DNA of 64,000 nt from Xanthomonas translucens pv. cerealis (GCF_006838285.1 NZ_CP038228.1:3906001-3970000); one strand, 5' to 3'. Shown: positions 51,043 to 60,541, counted from the first letter of the stretch. Notes: generated by a model not told the origin, from the sequence alone. Numbers and translations: made by a program.

Positions 51043-51867
51043 TTATCCGGTTCCTCGGCATCGCGGAAACTGGCTGCAGCCAAGAAAGGCTTCACCCGTA
51101 CGATTGTTAGTCCTCTGTACTAGAGCGTTCCCACACTGTCGGCATGTGGGCGATTGAGCGGCAGCGTCGATTGCTGGAGCGAGTGCCGGTTCGATACGGG
51201 GTTTGGAGGATGTCACCGCGGCGCCGCCGCGTTGTGCCGCCTGGATCATCTCTAACAAGCGCTCGCCACCGATCAGCTCGATCGGTTTGGCCTGTGCAAA
51301 CCGTGCCGCATCTTTCGTATAGCTGCCGATACAAACGATCTTCACCGCCTGTGCCTGGTGATGCGCCAGCAGTCCATACATCTCGCGCACGACGCTAACG
51401 CCGACCTGCTGCCGCTTCCATTGCTTGCACTGCACCAGCGTGCGGTGACCGTCCTTGCGCAGGATCAAGTCGATGCCGCCGTCGGCGCCGCCCAGGCCGG
51501 TCTCTTCCACGCTGTAGCCTTGCCGGCGGAAGGCTTCGCCGACAAGTAGTTCGAATTGGCGCCAGCCGCCGGCGGCGAGGCTTTCCAGGGTGGTGCGGGT
51601 GTCCAGCAAGCGGCGGCGATGGCGTGCGCTTAGGAAGGAGAACAGCGCAGCCATCCAGCAGACGAGCAGCACGATCCAAGCAAGCGGCGCGAGCGTGCTG
51701 TCCGATTGTTGCGCGATGCCTTGCGCCAACATGCCGCCATGTTGGGAGAGCCACCATGCGAGCCCATAGCGCACAACAAGAAAGCCAGCGATGCCGGCCG
51801 CTAGTCCAAGCGGCCACGGCAATGCTGCCAGCGCGTCAAAACCGGTGTTTCCCCGTTTGCGTCCCAT
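51043..51867 (-). CDS. Mrr-like restriction endonuclease with membrane anchor and zinc finger
   Basis: 274 residues in three parts. Residues 15-80 hold two membrane helices. Residues 95-210 form an Mrr_cat domain (FELLVGEAFRRQGYSVEETG, then GGIDLILRKDG and TLVQCKQWK, the D...QxK nuclease site). Residues 240-270 are a topoisomerase-type zinc finger with four Cys (CRQCG...LGCSQFPRCRG). The DNA-cleaving site is intact. Membrane-anchored Mrr-like nucleases are widespread and their role (defence or DNA maintenance) is uncertain. It stands alone, with no methyltransferase nearby. Confidence 0.88.
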   Translation of the reverse strand: MGRKRGNTGFDALAALPWPLGLAAGIAGFLVVRYGLAWWLSQHGGMLAQGIAQQSDSTLAPLAWIVLLVCWMAALFSFLSARHRRRLLDTRTTLESLAAGGWRQFELLVGEAFRRQGYSVEETGLGGADGGIDLILRKDGHRTLVQCKQWKRQQVGVSVVREMYGLLAHHQAQAVKIVCIGSYTKDAARFAQAKPIELIGGERLLEMIQAAQRGGAAVTSSKPRIEPALAPAIDAAAQSPTCRQCGNALVQRTNNRTGEAFLGCSQFPRCRGTG

Positions 51868-52118
51868 GCCACCCTCGTCCCATGACCAACCATAGCGCCA
51901 TAATCAATGACTGTCCGTGTAGCGATTGCGCCGTCTACGAATCGAGACATCAGGTGCTTCAAGGCAGGGGAGCAACCCACGAGATTGGCTTGAGGTGATT
52001 ACCGTAAGGGCCATTGCGCAGCTGAACCTCGCAGCGAATATCTGATTTTTGGATATCCAGAAGCACGCGCTACGGTGGCCGTGCGGACACCCCGTCCGCC
52101 ACGTCGAGGACGGATGCC

Positions 52119-52445
52119 ATGAAGACTTCGAAAGCTCGCATCACCTCCGCGCCGCCGTACGCCGCGCCAGCAGCCACAGCCACGCAGGAGAAACACTTCA
52201 CCTTCGGCGTCACCCTGCAGCAGCTCGACCAGTTCCACGCGCTGTTGCGCACCATCACCGCGCAGAGCGACATGGTGGCGGTGTGCAGCGGGGCGCCGCT
52301 GGACGACAAGAGCGTGTCGATCCTGGGCGAGAGCAGCTTCACTGCCGCCCGCGCGGTGCGCGGGATCGTGGACGAGATCCACGCACAACGGCTGGGTGGC
52401 GATGGCCTGGCGCCGCTGTCGCAGGGGGAGCCGCGCCATGCGTAA
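52119..52445 (+). CDS. XAC0095-like small protein
   Basis: 108 residues. A flexible Ala/Thr/Pro start is followed by HFTFGVTLQQLDQFHALLRTI and GESSFTAARAVRGIVDEI, a short alpha-helical module found in many xanthomonad proteins (XAC0095 type). Function is unknown. GAGGA lies before ATG 52119. Its 3' end overlaps the SymE-like gene by 8 bp, so the two are made together. Confidence 0.7.
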   Translation: MKTSKARITSAPPYAAPAATATQEKHFTFGVTLQQLDQFHALLRTITAQSDMVAVCSGAPLDDKSVSILGESSFTAARAVRGIVDEIHAQRLGGDGLAPLSQGEPRHA

Positions 52446-52794
52446 GCCGCCTTCCCGACCCGCCGCCACACCGCGCAAGCGTGCGCCGCACCAGCCAGCG
52501 CAATTTCGCGACTGGACCATCGTGGAGCCGACGCTCACGCCGATGCTGACGCCCGAGCAGATCGCCGCCGAACTTGCCGCTGAGCAGGCCCGCGCGCCGC
52601 GCGCACCGCGCCGCACGCGCCCGCCGCAGCGGTGCAAGATGGGTTACGGCTATTACCCGGCCAGCAACCAGCTGGTGCCGGCGCTGCGCCTGCGCGGGCG
52701 CTGGCTGGAACAGCTGGGCTTTACCATCGGCAGCACGCTGCGCATCGAGGTGCGCGCCGGCGAACTGGTGGTGCGCGTGGCCGAAGCGTGCTGA
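52438..52794 (+). CDS. SymE-like (type I toxin family) protein
   Basis: 118 residues. A basic, Pro/Arg-rich N-terminus precedes the SymE_toxin pattern: YGYYPASNQLVPALRLRGRW, LEQLGFTIGSTLRIEVRAG and ELVVRVAEA, an AbrB-like swapped-hairpin fold. In E. coli SymE is an SOS-induced protein repressed by antisense RNA SymR and linked to RNA cleavage/nucleoid condensation. No antisense promoter was identified here. The overlapping upstream partner may be its regulator. Confidence 0.75.
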   Translation: MRKPPSRPAATPRKRAPHQPAQFRDWTIVEPTLTPMLTPEQIAAELAAEQARAPRAPRRTRPPQRCKMGYGYYPASNQLVPALRLRGRWLEQLGFTIGSTLRIEVRAGELVVRVAEAC

Positions 52795-53131
52795 CGCGGC
52801 AGGCCGGCATCGGGTGCTTCCGGGGTCGAGGCGAACATGCCGAGCCTGCCGTAGAACGCCGCCGTCGCCTCGGCGTCGAGGCGGCGGTCGGGGCACAGCA
52901 TCAGGCCCTGGTCGATCCGATGGGTCTGCGTTTGTGTCCCATGCGATCCCCATCCCAGATTCAAACCTGGTGCCGGAATCGGCCGTCATGCGCATTGCCG
53001 GTCGCCTTGTTTCGACGGCGCACCGCTCCAGCCGTAATGCTGGCGACGTGCTGCCATGAAGTGCGCTCTATCCCATCTTTTTTCGCTGTCCACCGCGCGA
53101 GCGTGTTCCGGCCAATCGCGCCGGCGAGCAG
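52795..53131. other. Stretch with a short fragment shared with 56.8 kb
   Basis: On the minus strand 52828-52890 encodes RRLDAEATAAFYGRLGMFA, nearly the same as RRLDADAPAVFYGRLGVFA at 56.75-56.82 kb. Similarity stops right after. The rest holds nothing recognisable. It suggests a duplicated or recombined gene fragment behind symE. Confidence 0.55.
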
Positions 53132-53156
53132 TTCGTTCATTGCATCACTTCTTCGG
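53132..53156 (+). promoter_or_regulatory. Perfect PIP-box match (HrpX site)
   Basis: TTCGT-N15-TTCGG fits the plant-inducible-promoter consensus TTCGB-N15-TTCGB. It ends 69 bp before the start of the gene at 53226. A TTTATTCG element about 32 bp downstream is only an approximate -10. By chance roughly one such match is expected in a window of this size on both strands, so position carries the weight of the argument. Confidence 0.45.
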
Positions 53157-53225
53157 TTGCCACGATCAAGCAGACGGCATCTGGCGGTTTATTCGTCTGC
53201 CTTGTTCAAGCAAAGTGGCGTCGCA

Positions 53226-54116
53226 ATGCAAACATTGAAAAAAATATTGACGTGTTCCAGTTCTTTCACTTCTCCCACTTCTCCTACTTCTCCTACTTCT
53301 CCCAGTTGCCCTCTGATCCAGCGCGATGCCGAGCAAGGCAGCGATCGCTGGCATGTACGCGCCGCATCCGGCGACCCGCGGCTTGAGGCGCTCGCCGAGA
53401 AACGAACACGGCCTTACATGCACGGCGTGCCAGAAGGTGATCTGCCCTCTGCAGAACGCGACATACGTTGCCGGATCAAGATGCACTTGCTGCCGAAGAT
53501 CAACGATCTTGTGGAAGAGTGCAAGGATCTCGAAAATGGAAATTTTCCAGAGTACGCAACAGCGTTGGACTTGCAGAACCAGCTGGAGAAGCGCAGCCGA
53601 GGGGTGCTCATCCATGAGTGGGGGGAGAAGATCGAAGGCGGCGACGAACTGGAGAAGACCGTTAGCGACCTTGAGAAAAAGGTTGACGACTACTTCACCC
53701 GCAACCCGGGCAAGCCTCGGCCGACATTGCGGCCGACATTGCCGCCTGGGTTGCTTGCGGCGAATGCGCCCGTTCACTCAGCTGCGCTAGTTCGCTCGAA
53801 TTGGTTATCCGCCCCCGCATTTGTGCCGAAAACGGCATCGGTGACGCGGCCTGGATCGCATGCCCAGATCAAGGAGGAGGTCATGAAGGCCGCCTTGCGC
53901 ATGGTGAAAGTGGATGATCAGACGTCTAAATCGATGGAAGACGAAAAAAATGTGCTGAATACCAAGGTTGGAAATTTTCTCGAGGCGATCCGCCAAGGTA
54001 AGGACGTAAATATCGTGGCTGTGATCACGGCCAAGGAAAACAATGAGAACGCCACCGATTTGGTAAATGCGCTGAAGAATCTCATCAAGAAGAACCCCCA
54101 ACTGCCGATGTTATAA
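53226..54116 (+). CDS. Unknown protein with PIP box, candidate type III effector
   Basis: 296 residues, no recognised domain. The first 32 residues are rich in Ser, Thr and Pro with few acidic residues (ILTCSSSFTSPTSPTSP), as in type III secretion signals. The rest is largely helical: CRIKMHLLPKINDLVEECKD, LEKTVSDLEKKVDDYF (coiled coil) and a C-terminal domain (IKEEVMKAALRMVKVDD ... LVNALKNLIKKNPQLPML) separated by a Pro-rich linker. Codon use is AT-richer than the surroundings. The frame is open further upstream, so the start is uncertain; ATG 53226 is where the base composition changes and lies just behind the PIP box. Secretion is inferred. Confidence 0.65.
   Translation: MQTLKKILTCSSSFTSPTSPTSPTSPSCPLIQRDAEQGSDRWHVRAASGDPRLEALAEKRTRPYMHGVPEGDLPSAERDIRCRIKMHLLPKINDLVEECKDLENGNFPEYATALDLQNQLEKRSRGVLIHEWGEKIEGGDELEKTVSDLEKKVDDYFTRNPGKPRPTLRPTLPPGLLAANAPVHSAALVRSNWLSAPAFVPKTASVTRPGSHAQIKEEVMKAALRMVKVDDQTSKSMEDEKNVLNTKVGNFLEAIRQGKDVNIVAVITAKENNENATDLVNALKNLIKKNPQLPML
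53268..53304. repeat. 9-bp minisatellite encoding Thr-Ser-Pro
   Basis: ACTTCTCCY repeats four times and encodes a (TSP)4 tract in the N-terminal region of the candidate effector. Confidence 0.85.
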
Positions 54117-54651
54117 AGCCAAGCAAGGCGCGTCAGGGCCGGAGGCCGCGCGCCGGCCCAGGTCGATGCCGATGTCGAACTGCAATTGGCGAAGCGCCCC
54201 ATCGCCGCCTGCAGTGCGCGCCGCCGTATCGCCCTTGTTTCGTTCGCCGGTCGCGCTGGTGTGGTGTTCGGCGTTGCCGACGCGCTGTCCCTGGAATAGC
54301 CGTTTCGTTCGCCGTGATCCGTGTGGCGATGCTGCGACGCCCGCGGGATGCTGCGTGCAACGCTGGCGACCTTGTGCCGCCGAACTTGCGGCATCGGGAG
54401 GCATCGGTACATGCGATGGGGGTTGGACAGGTCGCTACACAGCGGCGGTAACGACACGCTGCTGCTGTCCATCCTTCTTTCACCAGGCGGCGGGCGCCGG
54501 GGGATCGTCGCCTCCGGACGGCGGCAACGACACCAGGTGTTGCCTGCATGTCTAGCACGCGCTGCCGCGCCTATGGTGAGGCGCGACAGCGGTCATGCGC
54601 GGCAGGATGCAGGCGCGGGGGGAGGGGCGCGCCTGCGATCCTGCCGCGACT
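54117..54651. other. Gene-free stretch between the candidate effector and the lipase
   Basis: Several short overlapping frames exist on both strands, none with recognisable similarity, start signals or length. I see no repeats of the families above. Confidence 0.5.
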
Positions 54652-55914
54652 TCAGCGGTACTTGTCGAACAATTGCTGGCGCACGGCGATGGTGCAGGCT
54701 TCCTTGGTCAGCAGGTGCTCGAGCGCGCTGTTGTCGTTGGGATCGCCGGAACCGAGGTCGAGCATGGACACCTGATTGCTGCCGCGGGCTTTGAACGCGG
54801 CGATGGCAGTGGTGGCGTTCTTCAGCGGGACGGTGGCGTCGTTATCCGAGCCGCACAGCAGGGTCGGGGTACGCGGCGTCCAGGACAGCAGGTCGTTGCG
54901 CTCCAGGTCGCGCAGGAACGGGTTGTTGGGGTTGCTGGCGAAGTCGTTGTAGAAGCCCGGCTGGTAGTAGCTGCGCACCTTGTCGATGCCTGGCAAGGTA
55001 TCGCCTAGCGCCAGGTCGGTCAGGCTCTGCGTGCCTGGGAACAGCGCTTCCACCTTGCTGGACCACGGGTCCTGGAACACCTGCGACGGGGCGAGGTAGA
55101 TGTTGTGGTACGTGCGCTGCATGCCGATCACGGCGTAGCTGCTCAGTACGATGCCGAAGGTGTTCTCACCCACGGCATTGTGGCCGCTCCAGCTGTCGCG
55201 GAAGGTCTGGCTGAGCGCATACGGGCCGGAGATCGGCGCGCTGGCGACCAGGTGGAACTCGTTGGACAGGTGCGCTTCGATCTCGCGCTGGGTGGCCATG
55301 GCGGAATGCCCGCCCTGCGAGTAGCCGGTCACCATGACCTTGCCCGACAGGGGAGTATTGAGCCGCTGCAGGAGCTGGCGCGCGGCGCGCAGTGCGTCGA
55401 TGCTGGCGCTGGCTTCGGATGCGGCGTGCAGGTAGGGGTGGAACCGATAGTTCGACTGGCCGATGCCCAGGTAATCGCTGCTGACCACCGCGTAGCCCTG
55501 GGTGGCGAAGTGGGTGACCAGGATGTCGTTGCCCTTGGCGTCGCGGATGCCCTTGGCCTGTTCGGCGTGGCGCAGCGACTCGGTGCCCTGGCTGTAGCTC
55601 ACCAGCGGGAAGGGGCCGGCGCACTGGCTACCGCCCGGCACCAGCAGCGCCCCGGAGGCCGTAGCGGGTTCGCCGTTGACGCCGATCGTGGCGTAGGTGA
55701 ACTCGGTGAGGCGGACGTCGCACGTTGCCTGGTCGGTGGATTGCTCATCGGCCAGGATGGCGCCGATCGCTTGGTGGGTGTAGCTGGTCAGGACACTGCT
55801 CTTGAGCAGTGTGCCGCGCGCCGGTGCCGCCGACGCGGCCAGGGGCAGTGCGGCCGCCGCAACGCCAATCATGGAAAGAGCGCGCAGCGTCAGCCGGTTG
55901 CACAGTAGGGCCAT
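54652..55914 (-). CDS. lipA: Secreted LipA-type lipase/esterase
   Basis: 420 residues with a signal peptide (about 1-30, ALPLAASAAPARG). Alpha/beta hydrolase: nucleophile in VTGYSQGGHSAMATQ, Asp in LLCGSDNDATVPL, His in NSALEHLL near the C-terminus. ILVTHFATQGYAVVSSDYLGIG is typical of the family that includes Xanthomonas LipA, a type II-secreted plant cell-wall-damaging esterase and virulence factor. ATG 55914 has GAGG 9 bases upstream; an ATG at 55923 is too close to it. Confidence 0.88.
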   Translation of the reverse strand: MALLCNRLTLRALSMIGVAAAALPLAASAAPARGTLLKSSVLTSYTHQAIGAILADEQSTDQATCDVRLTEFTYATIGVNGEPATASGALLVPGGSQCAGPFPLVSYSQGTESLRHAEQAKGIRDAKGNDILVTHFATQGYAVVSSDYLGIGQSNYRFHPYLHAASEASASIDALRAARQLLQRLNTPLSGKVMVTGYSQGGHSAMATQREIEAHLSNEFHLVASAPISGPYALSQTFRDSWSGHNAVGENTFGIVLSSYAVIGMQRTYHNIYLAPSQVFQDPWSSKVEALFPGTQSLTDLALGDTLPGIDKVRSYYQPGFYNDFASNPNNPFLRDLERNDLLSWTPRTPTLLCGSDNDATVPLKNATTAIAAFKARGSNQVSMLDLGSGDPNDNSALEHLLTKEACTIAVRQQLFDKYR

Positions 55915-56563
55915 GGACAACATCCTCGCAGTTGAATCCCGATTGCCGGGAGAGTAGGGAGCAAACGCTACTACGGCAGCTTGGTTATTTTTGCGACAAC
56001 CAGGGCGGGATTTATCTGCGGTATTGATTCGCGCAGTAATTAGCAAATTATCGGGACGCACGCCGCCGACGAAACTTGCGGCGCGTCGGCGGCGTTGAGT
56101 GCGCAACGCCACATCGGCACGGCGATTTGAGGAAAATCCGCATTTTTCTGCCAGGTTTTTGCCTAATTCAGGCCGGGTCGCGAAATAACGCCGGATCGGC
56201 GGTTTGCCATGATCAAATATTTCATAAATATATAATCATGGATTTAAAGATAGCCGCGGTGTGCCGCTGGATAATGCGGCATCCGTTGTGCGCCGCTATC
56301 GAGCGGTTATGTCGGTCGGGCAGCGACGGAGTCACAAGGTGGCAACGTCGCCGGTCGCGCGGATGGCTGCCTGGTTTCGCATCGCCGATGACGTTGGTCG
56401 CGCATGCCACGCCACTGCCCGGCGTGAACGTGGACGTGGAAGGCGCGTGCGCATGCAGCGTGGCTGTCGGAGGCGACGCGAACCGCGTGCGGCGGGCGGG
56501 TCCCCTCGAGCGCGCGCCTGCCGGGTGGCGGACTGCGCCGCCGCGCAGGCCGGACCAACGGGG
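55915..56563. other. Gene-free stretch upstream of lipA
   Basis: AT-rich patches (TTAGCAAATTATCGGG near 56040, ATATTTCATAAATATATAAT near 56215-56235) alternate with GC-rich DNA. They could hold promoters, including that of lipA, but no gene or perfect PIP box was noticed. Confidence 0.45.
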
Positions 56564-56880
56564 TTACCGCACCTTGTACAGCACCGCCGCGCCTGGCTTC
56601 GGTTCGAACGTGGGGACGGTCTGGCGCGTGAGCGCGGTGCCCTTTGCGTTCCACACCAGGGTCTCGGTGGGGTATTCCGCATTGCGGGTCATGCTGCCGA
56701 CCTGTTTGACGATCACCGTGGAGCCGGCCTTCACGTCGGGGTTCCAGGCGAACACGCCGAGCCTGCCGTAGAACACGGCCGGCGCGTCGGCGTCGAGGCG
56801 CCGGCTATTGAATGGATTGCTCCAAGCGTCGCGGTCGGCCGTGCTGCGCAGGTGGGCCGCCGCCGTGGACGGGCCGATAC
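56564..56880 (-). pseudogene. C-terminal fragment of an unknown gene, paralogous to 52.8 kb
   Basis: About 105 codons are open from an in-frame TAG near 56880 to the stop at 56564, with no start at the conserved beginning. The product reads NPFNSRRLDADAPAVFYGRL, then VFAWNPDVKAGSTVIVKQVG and ends TFEPKPGAAVLYKVR. It looks like the complete end of a beta-rich protein, with codon use normal for this genome. The parent family is not recognised. A part of the same sequence occurs behind symE at 52828-52890. Confidence 0.6.
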
Positions 56881-57044
56881 TCTAGCAATCGGACCGATGG
56901 GGAATTGCAAAAGCCGCGTGATGGCGCGTGCTGCACGGCATGTCCATTCACGTTGCATGTGCTGAGCGGTGCGGGCGGCGAAAAGGCGCTTGCACAGTAG
57001 CGGCAGGCACGCAGGTGGCACGGCGACAGGCTCAATTCCGCGAG

Positions 57045-57094
57045 ACGCTTTCGCGCCGGACCCTCACCCAACCCCTCTGCCGGTGGGAAAGGGG
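57045..57094. repeat. Dispersed repeat copy
   Basis: CGCGAGACGCTTTCGCGCCG followed by GACCCTCACCCAACCCCTC and GGTGGGAAAGGGGC matches the repeat at 35847-35910 in the opposite orientation, including the extra CGCGAGACGC tail. It ends at the stop codon of the next gene and may serve as its 3' hairpin. Confidence 0.8.
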
Positions 57095-57985
57095 CTATTT
57101 GTACGGTCCCGGGCCGCGCCAGACCAGTTCGCCCTGCTTGTAGACCTGCAGCATGGTGATGACCTCGCGGGCGTCGCCGATGGCCTTCAGTTCCGGGGAG
57201 TCTGGCGGCAGCGCGCGGCATTTGCCGGAGCCGCGCTTCATCGCGATTTCCAGGGGGCAGGCCATGCGGTATTGGGTGCCGGGCAGCAGGATGAAGAATT
57301 CCTTCATGCCTTGGTCCATCCAGGCGCGCAGCAGGGTTTCGCTGCGCAGGTCGTAATAGACCAGGTAGCCGCCCAGTTCCATGCTGGGGCCGGCGTCGCT
57401 GAGGTCGCCGCGGCGGCCGCCACGACCGCCGCCGTCGCGCACCAGGCCGGCCTCGTTGGGGCCGAGGTCCTGGTCGATCGCGCCCGGCGGGCGCCCGGTC
57501 CAGGTCTCGCGGCGCCGGGTCGGTTCGGGTTCGCTGGCGGCGGCCTGGGTCTGTTGCTGCGCGGCCGGGTCCGGTTGCGGCGGTGCTGGCTGCTCTGCCG
57601 GCGTGGGCGCTGGCAGAGCGGGCGCGCTGGCGGCGGCGACCGGAGCGGGCGGCGGTACCGGGTCGTCGGCCTGCGCGACCAGGGTGGACTGCACCGGCGA
57701 GGTTGCCGGCCGCGCCTTGACCGGTGCGGGTTTGTGCTTGGGCTGCGGGCTGAGCGGCGTCTTGACCGGTGGCACGGGCTGGCGCGTGGCGCCGATGAAG
57801 TCCACCTTGGTGCGGCCGCCGCTGGCCGCGCCTTGCGGGGTGTTCATGGTGGGCGGGTCGGCCAGCAACAACAGCAGCAACATCAGCAGGTGCAGCACGG
57901 CGCTGACGATGGCGGCAATCCAGGGGTCCAGGCGTTCGACCCAGGAGGTTGCCCGGGGAGCCGCGCGATGCGACGCGTTGCTCAT
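57095..57985 (-). CDS. Proline-rich single-pass membrane protein (TonB-like layout)
   Basis: 296 residues. A short N-terminal cytosolic part is followed by one membrane helix (about 23-43, AAIVSAVLHLLMLLLLLLA). A long Pro/Ala/Lys-rich spacer (about 45-160) and a folded C-terminal domain follow (about 185-296: LGGYLVYYDLRSETLLRAWM, GMKEFFILLPGTQYRMACPL, GDAREVITMLQVYKQGELVW). This anchor-spacer-domain layout is that of TonB/TolA, but the C-terminal domain is not TonB-like. Probably periplasmic, spanning toward the outer membrane. Function unknown. ATG 57985 was chosen. Confidence 0.75.
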   Translation of the reverse strand: MSNASHRAAPRATSWVERLDPWIAAIVSAVLHLLMLLLLLLADPPTMNTPQGAASGGRTKVDFIGATRQPVPPVKTPLSPQPKHKPAPVKARPATSPVQSTLVAQADDPVPPPAPVAAASAPALPAPTPAEQPAPPQPDPAAQQQTQAAASEPEPTRRRETWTGRPPGAIDQDLGPNEAGLVRDGGGRGGRRGDLSDAGPSMELGGYLVYYDLRSETLLRAWMDQGMKEFFILLPGTQYRMACPLEIAMKRGSGKCRALPPDSPELKAIGDAREVITMLQVYKQGELVWRGPGPYK

Positions 57986-58432
57986 GCCGCCGCGGCTGCG
58001 TCGGGAATGCGGGCCTTCATGGGTGTCTGCAGGGTGCGGCCGGTGGGGCGCCATCGTAACGCGTGCGAGGCTCCGCTCGTTTGTCGGGCTGCAGCGCGCT
58101 TAACTGCTGTTGGCGCTGCCGGCATGGCCAGGCGTCCGATCCGGCGTAATGGCCGGTTCCACGCGCAGGGGTCCGCTTCCGCGGCGACAGGCCGGCGCGG
58201 CGCTGTCTTCGTCTTGGCTGCGATATCCACGGGCAACGCCCGCCACCCGCTTAAAGACGCGCGGCTGCAGCCGTCCCTAGCAAGGCCGCGACGTTGCCCT
58301 GCCCGCCAGCGGCCGCCGCAGCGCATGGTCAGCGTGGAAGGCACGTTTGCCGGCCAGCCGTGGCCGGCCACGCTGGCGCCGGATGGGCGCGGCTGGATCG
58401 ATGAAGGCGCGAGCAGCGGTTGCGCTCTGCGC
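57986..58432. other. Intergenic stretch with a possible DUF1905-like remnant
   Basis: On the plus strand from about 58325 one frame reads MVSVEGTFAGQPWPATLAPD, like the start of DUF1905/YdeI-type proteins (VEGTxxGxPxxATLxPDGRG). The similarity is short and then lost. Nothing else is seen. Confidence 0.3.
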
Positions 58433-60541
58433 TCAGGCGTGGGCAGCGACCCTGAACACGTCCACTGCCAGGGTGAGCTGCGCCGACTGGTCCTCCAGCG
58501 CGCGCCCCGCGGTGCTGGCCTCTTCCACCAGCGCCAGGTTCTGCTGGGTGGTCTCGTCCATCCTGGCGATGGTCTGGTTGACCTGCGCGATGCCGTTGGC
58601 CTGCTCGCGCGATGCTGCGGAAATGTGCCCCATGATGTCGGTGACGTGCTGCACGCTGGACACGACCTGGTCCATGGTGGTGCCGGCCTTGTGCACCAGC
58701 GCGGCGCCGTGGCTCACGCGCTGCACCGAATCGTCGATCAGGGTCTTGATCTCTTTCGCCGCGCTGGACGCGCGGTGGGCGAGCGTACCCACTTCCGCGG
58801 CCACCACCGCGAAGCCTTTGCCCTGCTCGCCGGCGCGCGCGGCTTCCACCGCGGCGTTGAGGGCGAGGATGTTGGTCTGGAAGGCGATGCTGTCGATGAC
58901 CGCGATGATGTCGGCGATGCGCTTGGACGCCGCCTCGATGCCATGCATGGTCTCCACCGCCTGGCCGACCACGTCGCGCCCTTCCGTGGCCACGCTGGCC
59001 GCGCCCAGCGCCAGGTGGTTGGCGCGCTGGGCGTGTTCGGCGTTTTGCTTCACGGTGGAGGTCAGCGCTTCCATCGAGGCAACGGTCTGCTCCAGGCTGG
59101 CCGCCTGCTGTTCGCTGCGCTGGGCCAGTTCCTGGTTGCCGCGGGCGATGTCCTCGGCGGCGAAGCCGATGCTGTTGGTGGTGCGCTGGATCTGGGCGAC
59201 GATGTCGGTGAGCCGGTGCACGGTGCTGTTGGCGTTGTCGCGCATGGTGGCGAACACGCCGTGGAAGTTGCCGGCCATGCGCACCGTCAGGTCGCCCTCG
59301 GCGATGCCGCGCAACAGGGCGGAGAATCTGGCCAGGTTGTCGTCGGCGGTGGCCATCATGGTGTCGAGGTTCTCGACCATGGCGCGAAAGGCGTATTCGA
59401 ACCTGGCCGGCTGGCCGCGGTGGGCGAAGTCGCCGGCGCAGGCGGCTTCGGCCAGCGTCTGGATCTGCACGTTGATCGCGTGCAGGTTCTGTTTCACCTG
59501 TTGCATCGCGGCGCTGATCGCGGCCTTCTCGCCGGGATAGTGCGCGATGTCCTGGCGCAGGTCGCCGATGGCGTAGCGGCCCATGATGTCGGTGATGCGC
59601 AACTGGGTCTGCACGTGGCCATCGACCAGGGCGTTGGTGTCGGCGACCATGCGCCCGTATTCGCCGGGGAACCGCTGTGCGTCCATGCGGTAGCTGATGG
59701 CGCCGACATCGTGGCGGGCGGCCATCTCGCGCTGCGCGGAGATCACGTCGTGCAGGCGTCGCTGCATCTGCTGCATCGCCCGCAGCAACTGCCCTGACTC
59801 GTCGTTGGCGGTGGAGGTGTCCGGGCTGCTCAGGTCGCCGGCGCCGATGCGCTCGGCCATGCGCAGCGACTGCAATAACGGCCGCACCACGCGGCGGGTG
59901 AGCAGCAGGGCGATCGTCGCGCCCAGCAGCAAGGCCAGCACGGTGCAGCCGATCATCAGCACGGCGAAGCCGCGCGCCATGGCCATTGCGTCCTTGGCGG
60001 CCTGGCGGTTCTTGGCTTCCTGCAGATCGATGAAGGCGTTGATGCTGGCCAGCCAGTCGACGAAGGCCGGGCGCGCCTGTTGCAGCAGCAGCGTTTGCGC
60101 TCGCTCCCTGGCGCCGGCCTCGCGCAGGCTGCGCACCTGCGCGATCAGCGGCATCGTGCGCCGTTCGATCTCCTGGATCCGTCGCAGGATGGCCTGTTCC
60201 TGCGGGTCGGCGGAGGCGCCGAGCAGGCCGTCCAGCGGTTGCGCCGCGCGCGCGTAGTCGGCAGCGAGCGCGTCGATCGCGTGCTCGGTCGCCTGCCGGC
60301 TCGCCGGGTCGTCCAGCAGCACCACGTCGCGCAGGGCGATGGCGCGGTCGTGCACGCTGCCGCGGAAATTGATCGCATAGCGCTGCTTGACGCTGTTGAC
60401 CTGGTTGATGGCGGTCAGGCGCTGGTCGATGCTGTGCACGCGCTGGATGCCGACGACGGTGAGCAGGATCATCAGCACGATGATGGCGAGGAAACCGAGC
60501 GCGAGGCGCTGGCCGATGCGCAGATTCGAGAAGAGGTGCAT
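58433..60541 (-). CDS. Methyl-accepting chemotaxis protein
   Basis: 702 residues. TM1 (about 12-32), a four-helix-bundle periplasmic sensor (4HB_MCP, about 35-190), TM2 (about 192-213), a HAMP domain, and a long linker region that contains a second HAMP-like segment ([16 protein letters not shown]...[13 protein letters not shown]). The signalling domain (about 430-690) carries the hairpin tip [19 protein letters not shown]. No C-terminal NWETF-type pentapeptide for CheR docking is present. ATG 60541 is preceded by purine-poor sequence; the frame is open further upstream without similarity. Ligand unknown. Confidence 0.94.
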   Translation of the reverse strand: MHLFSNLRIGQRLALGFLAIIVLMILLTVVGIQRVHSIDQRLTAINQVNSVKQRYAINFRGSVHDRAIALRDVVLLDDPASRQATEHAIDALAADYARAAQPLDGLLGASADPQEQAILRRIQEIERRTMPLIAQVRSLREAGARERAQTLLLQQARPAFVDWLASINAFIDLQEAKNRQAAKDAMAMARGFAVLMIGCTVLALLLGATIALLLTRRVVRPLLQSLRMAERIGAGDLSSPDTSTANDESGQLLRAMQQMQRRLHDVISAQREMAARHDVGAISYRMDAQRFPGEYGRMVADTNALVDGHVQTQLRITDIMGRYAIGDLRQDIAHYPGEKAAISAAMQQVKQNLHAINVQIQTLAEAACAGDFAHRGQPARFEYAFRAMVENLDTMMATADDNLARFSALLRGIAEGDLTVRMAGNFHGVFATMRDNANSTVHRLTDIVAQIQRTTNSIGFAAEDIARGNQELAQRSEQQAASLEQTVASMEALTSTVKQNAEHAQRANHLALGAASVATEGRDVVGQAVETMHGIEAASKRIADIIAVIDSIAFQTNILALNAAVEAARAGEQGKGFAVVAAEVGTLAHRASSAAKEIKTLIDDSVQRVSHGAALVHKAGTTMDQVVSSVQHVTDIMGHISAASREQANGIAQVNQTIARMDETTQQNLALVEEASTAGRALEDQSAQLTLAVDVFRVAAHA

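Noticed and set aside
51010..51045. GTAACGGGGTCAGGTTTACT considered as a repeat linked to a REP-associated transposase
   Set aside because: It resembles sequences I associate with such elements, but only one copy was seen and no transposase is nearby, so it was not called.
53268..53304. Short direct repeats considered as a CRISPR array
   Set aside because: The 9-bp units are contiguous without spacers and lie inside a coding frame.
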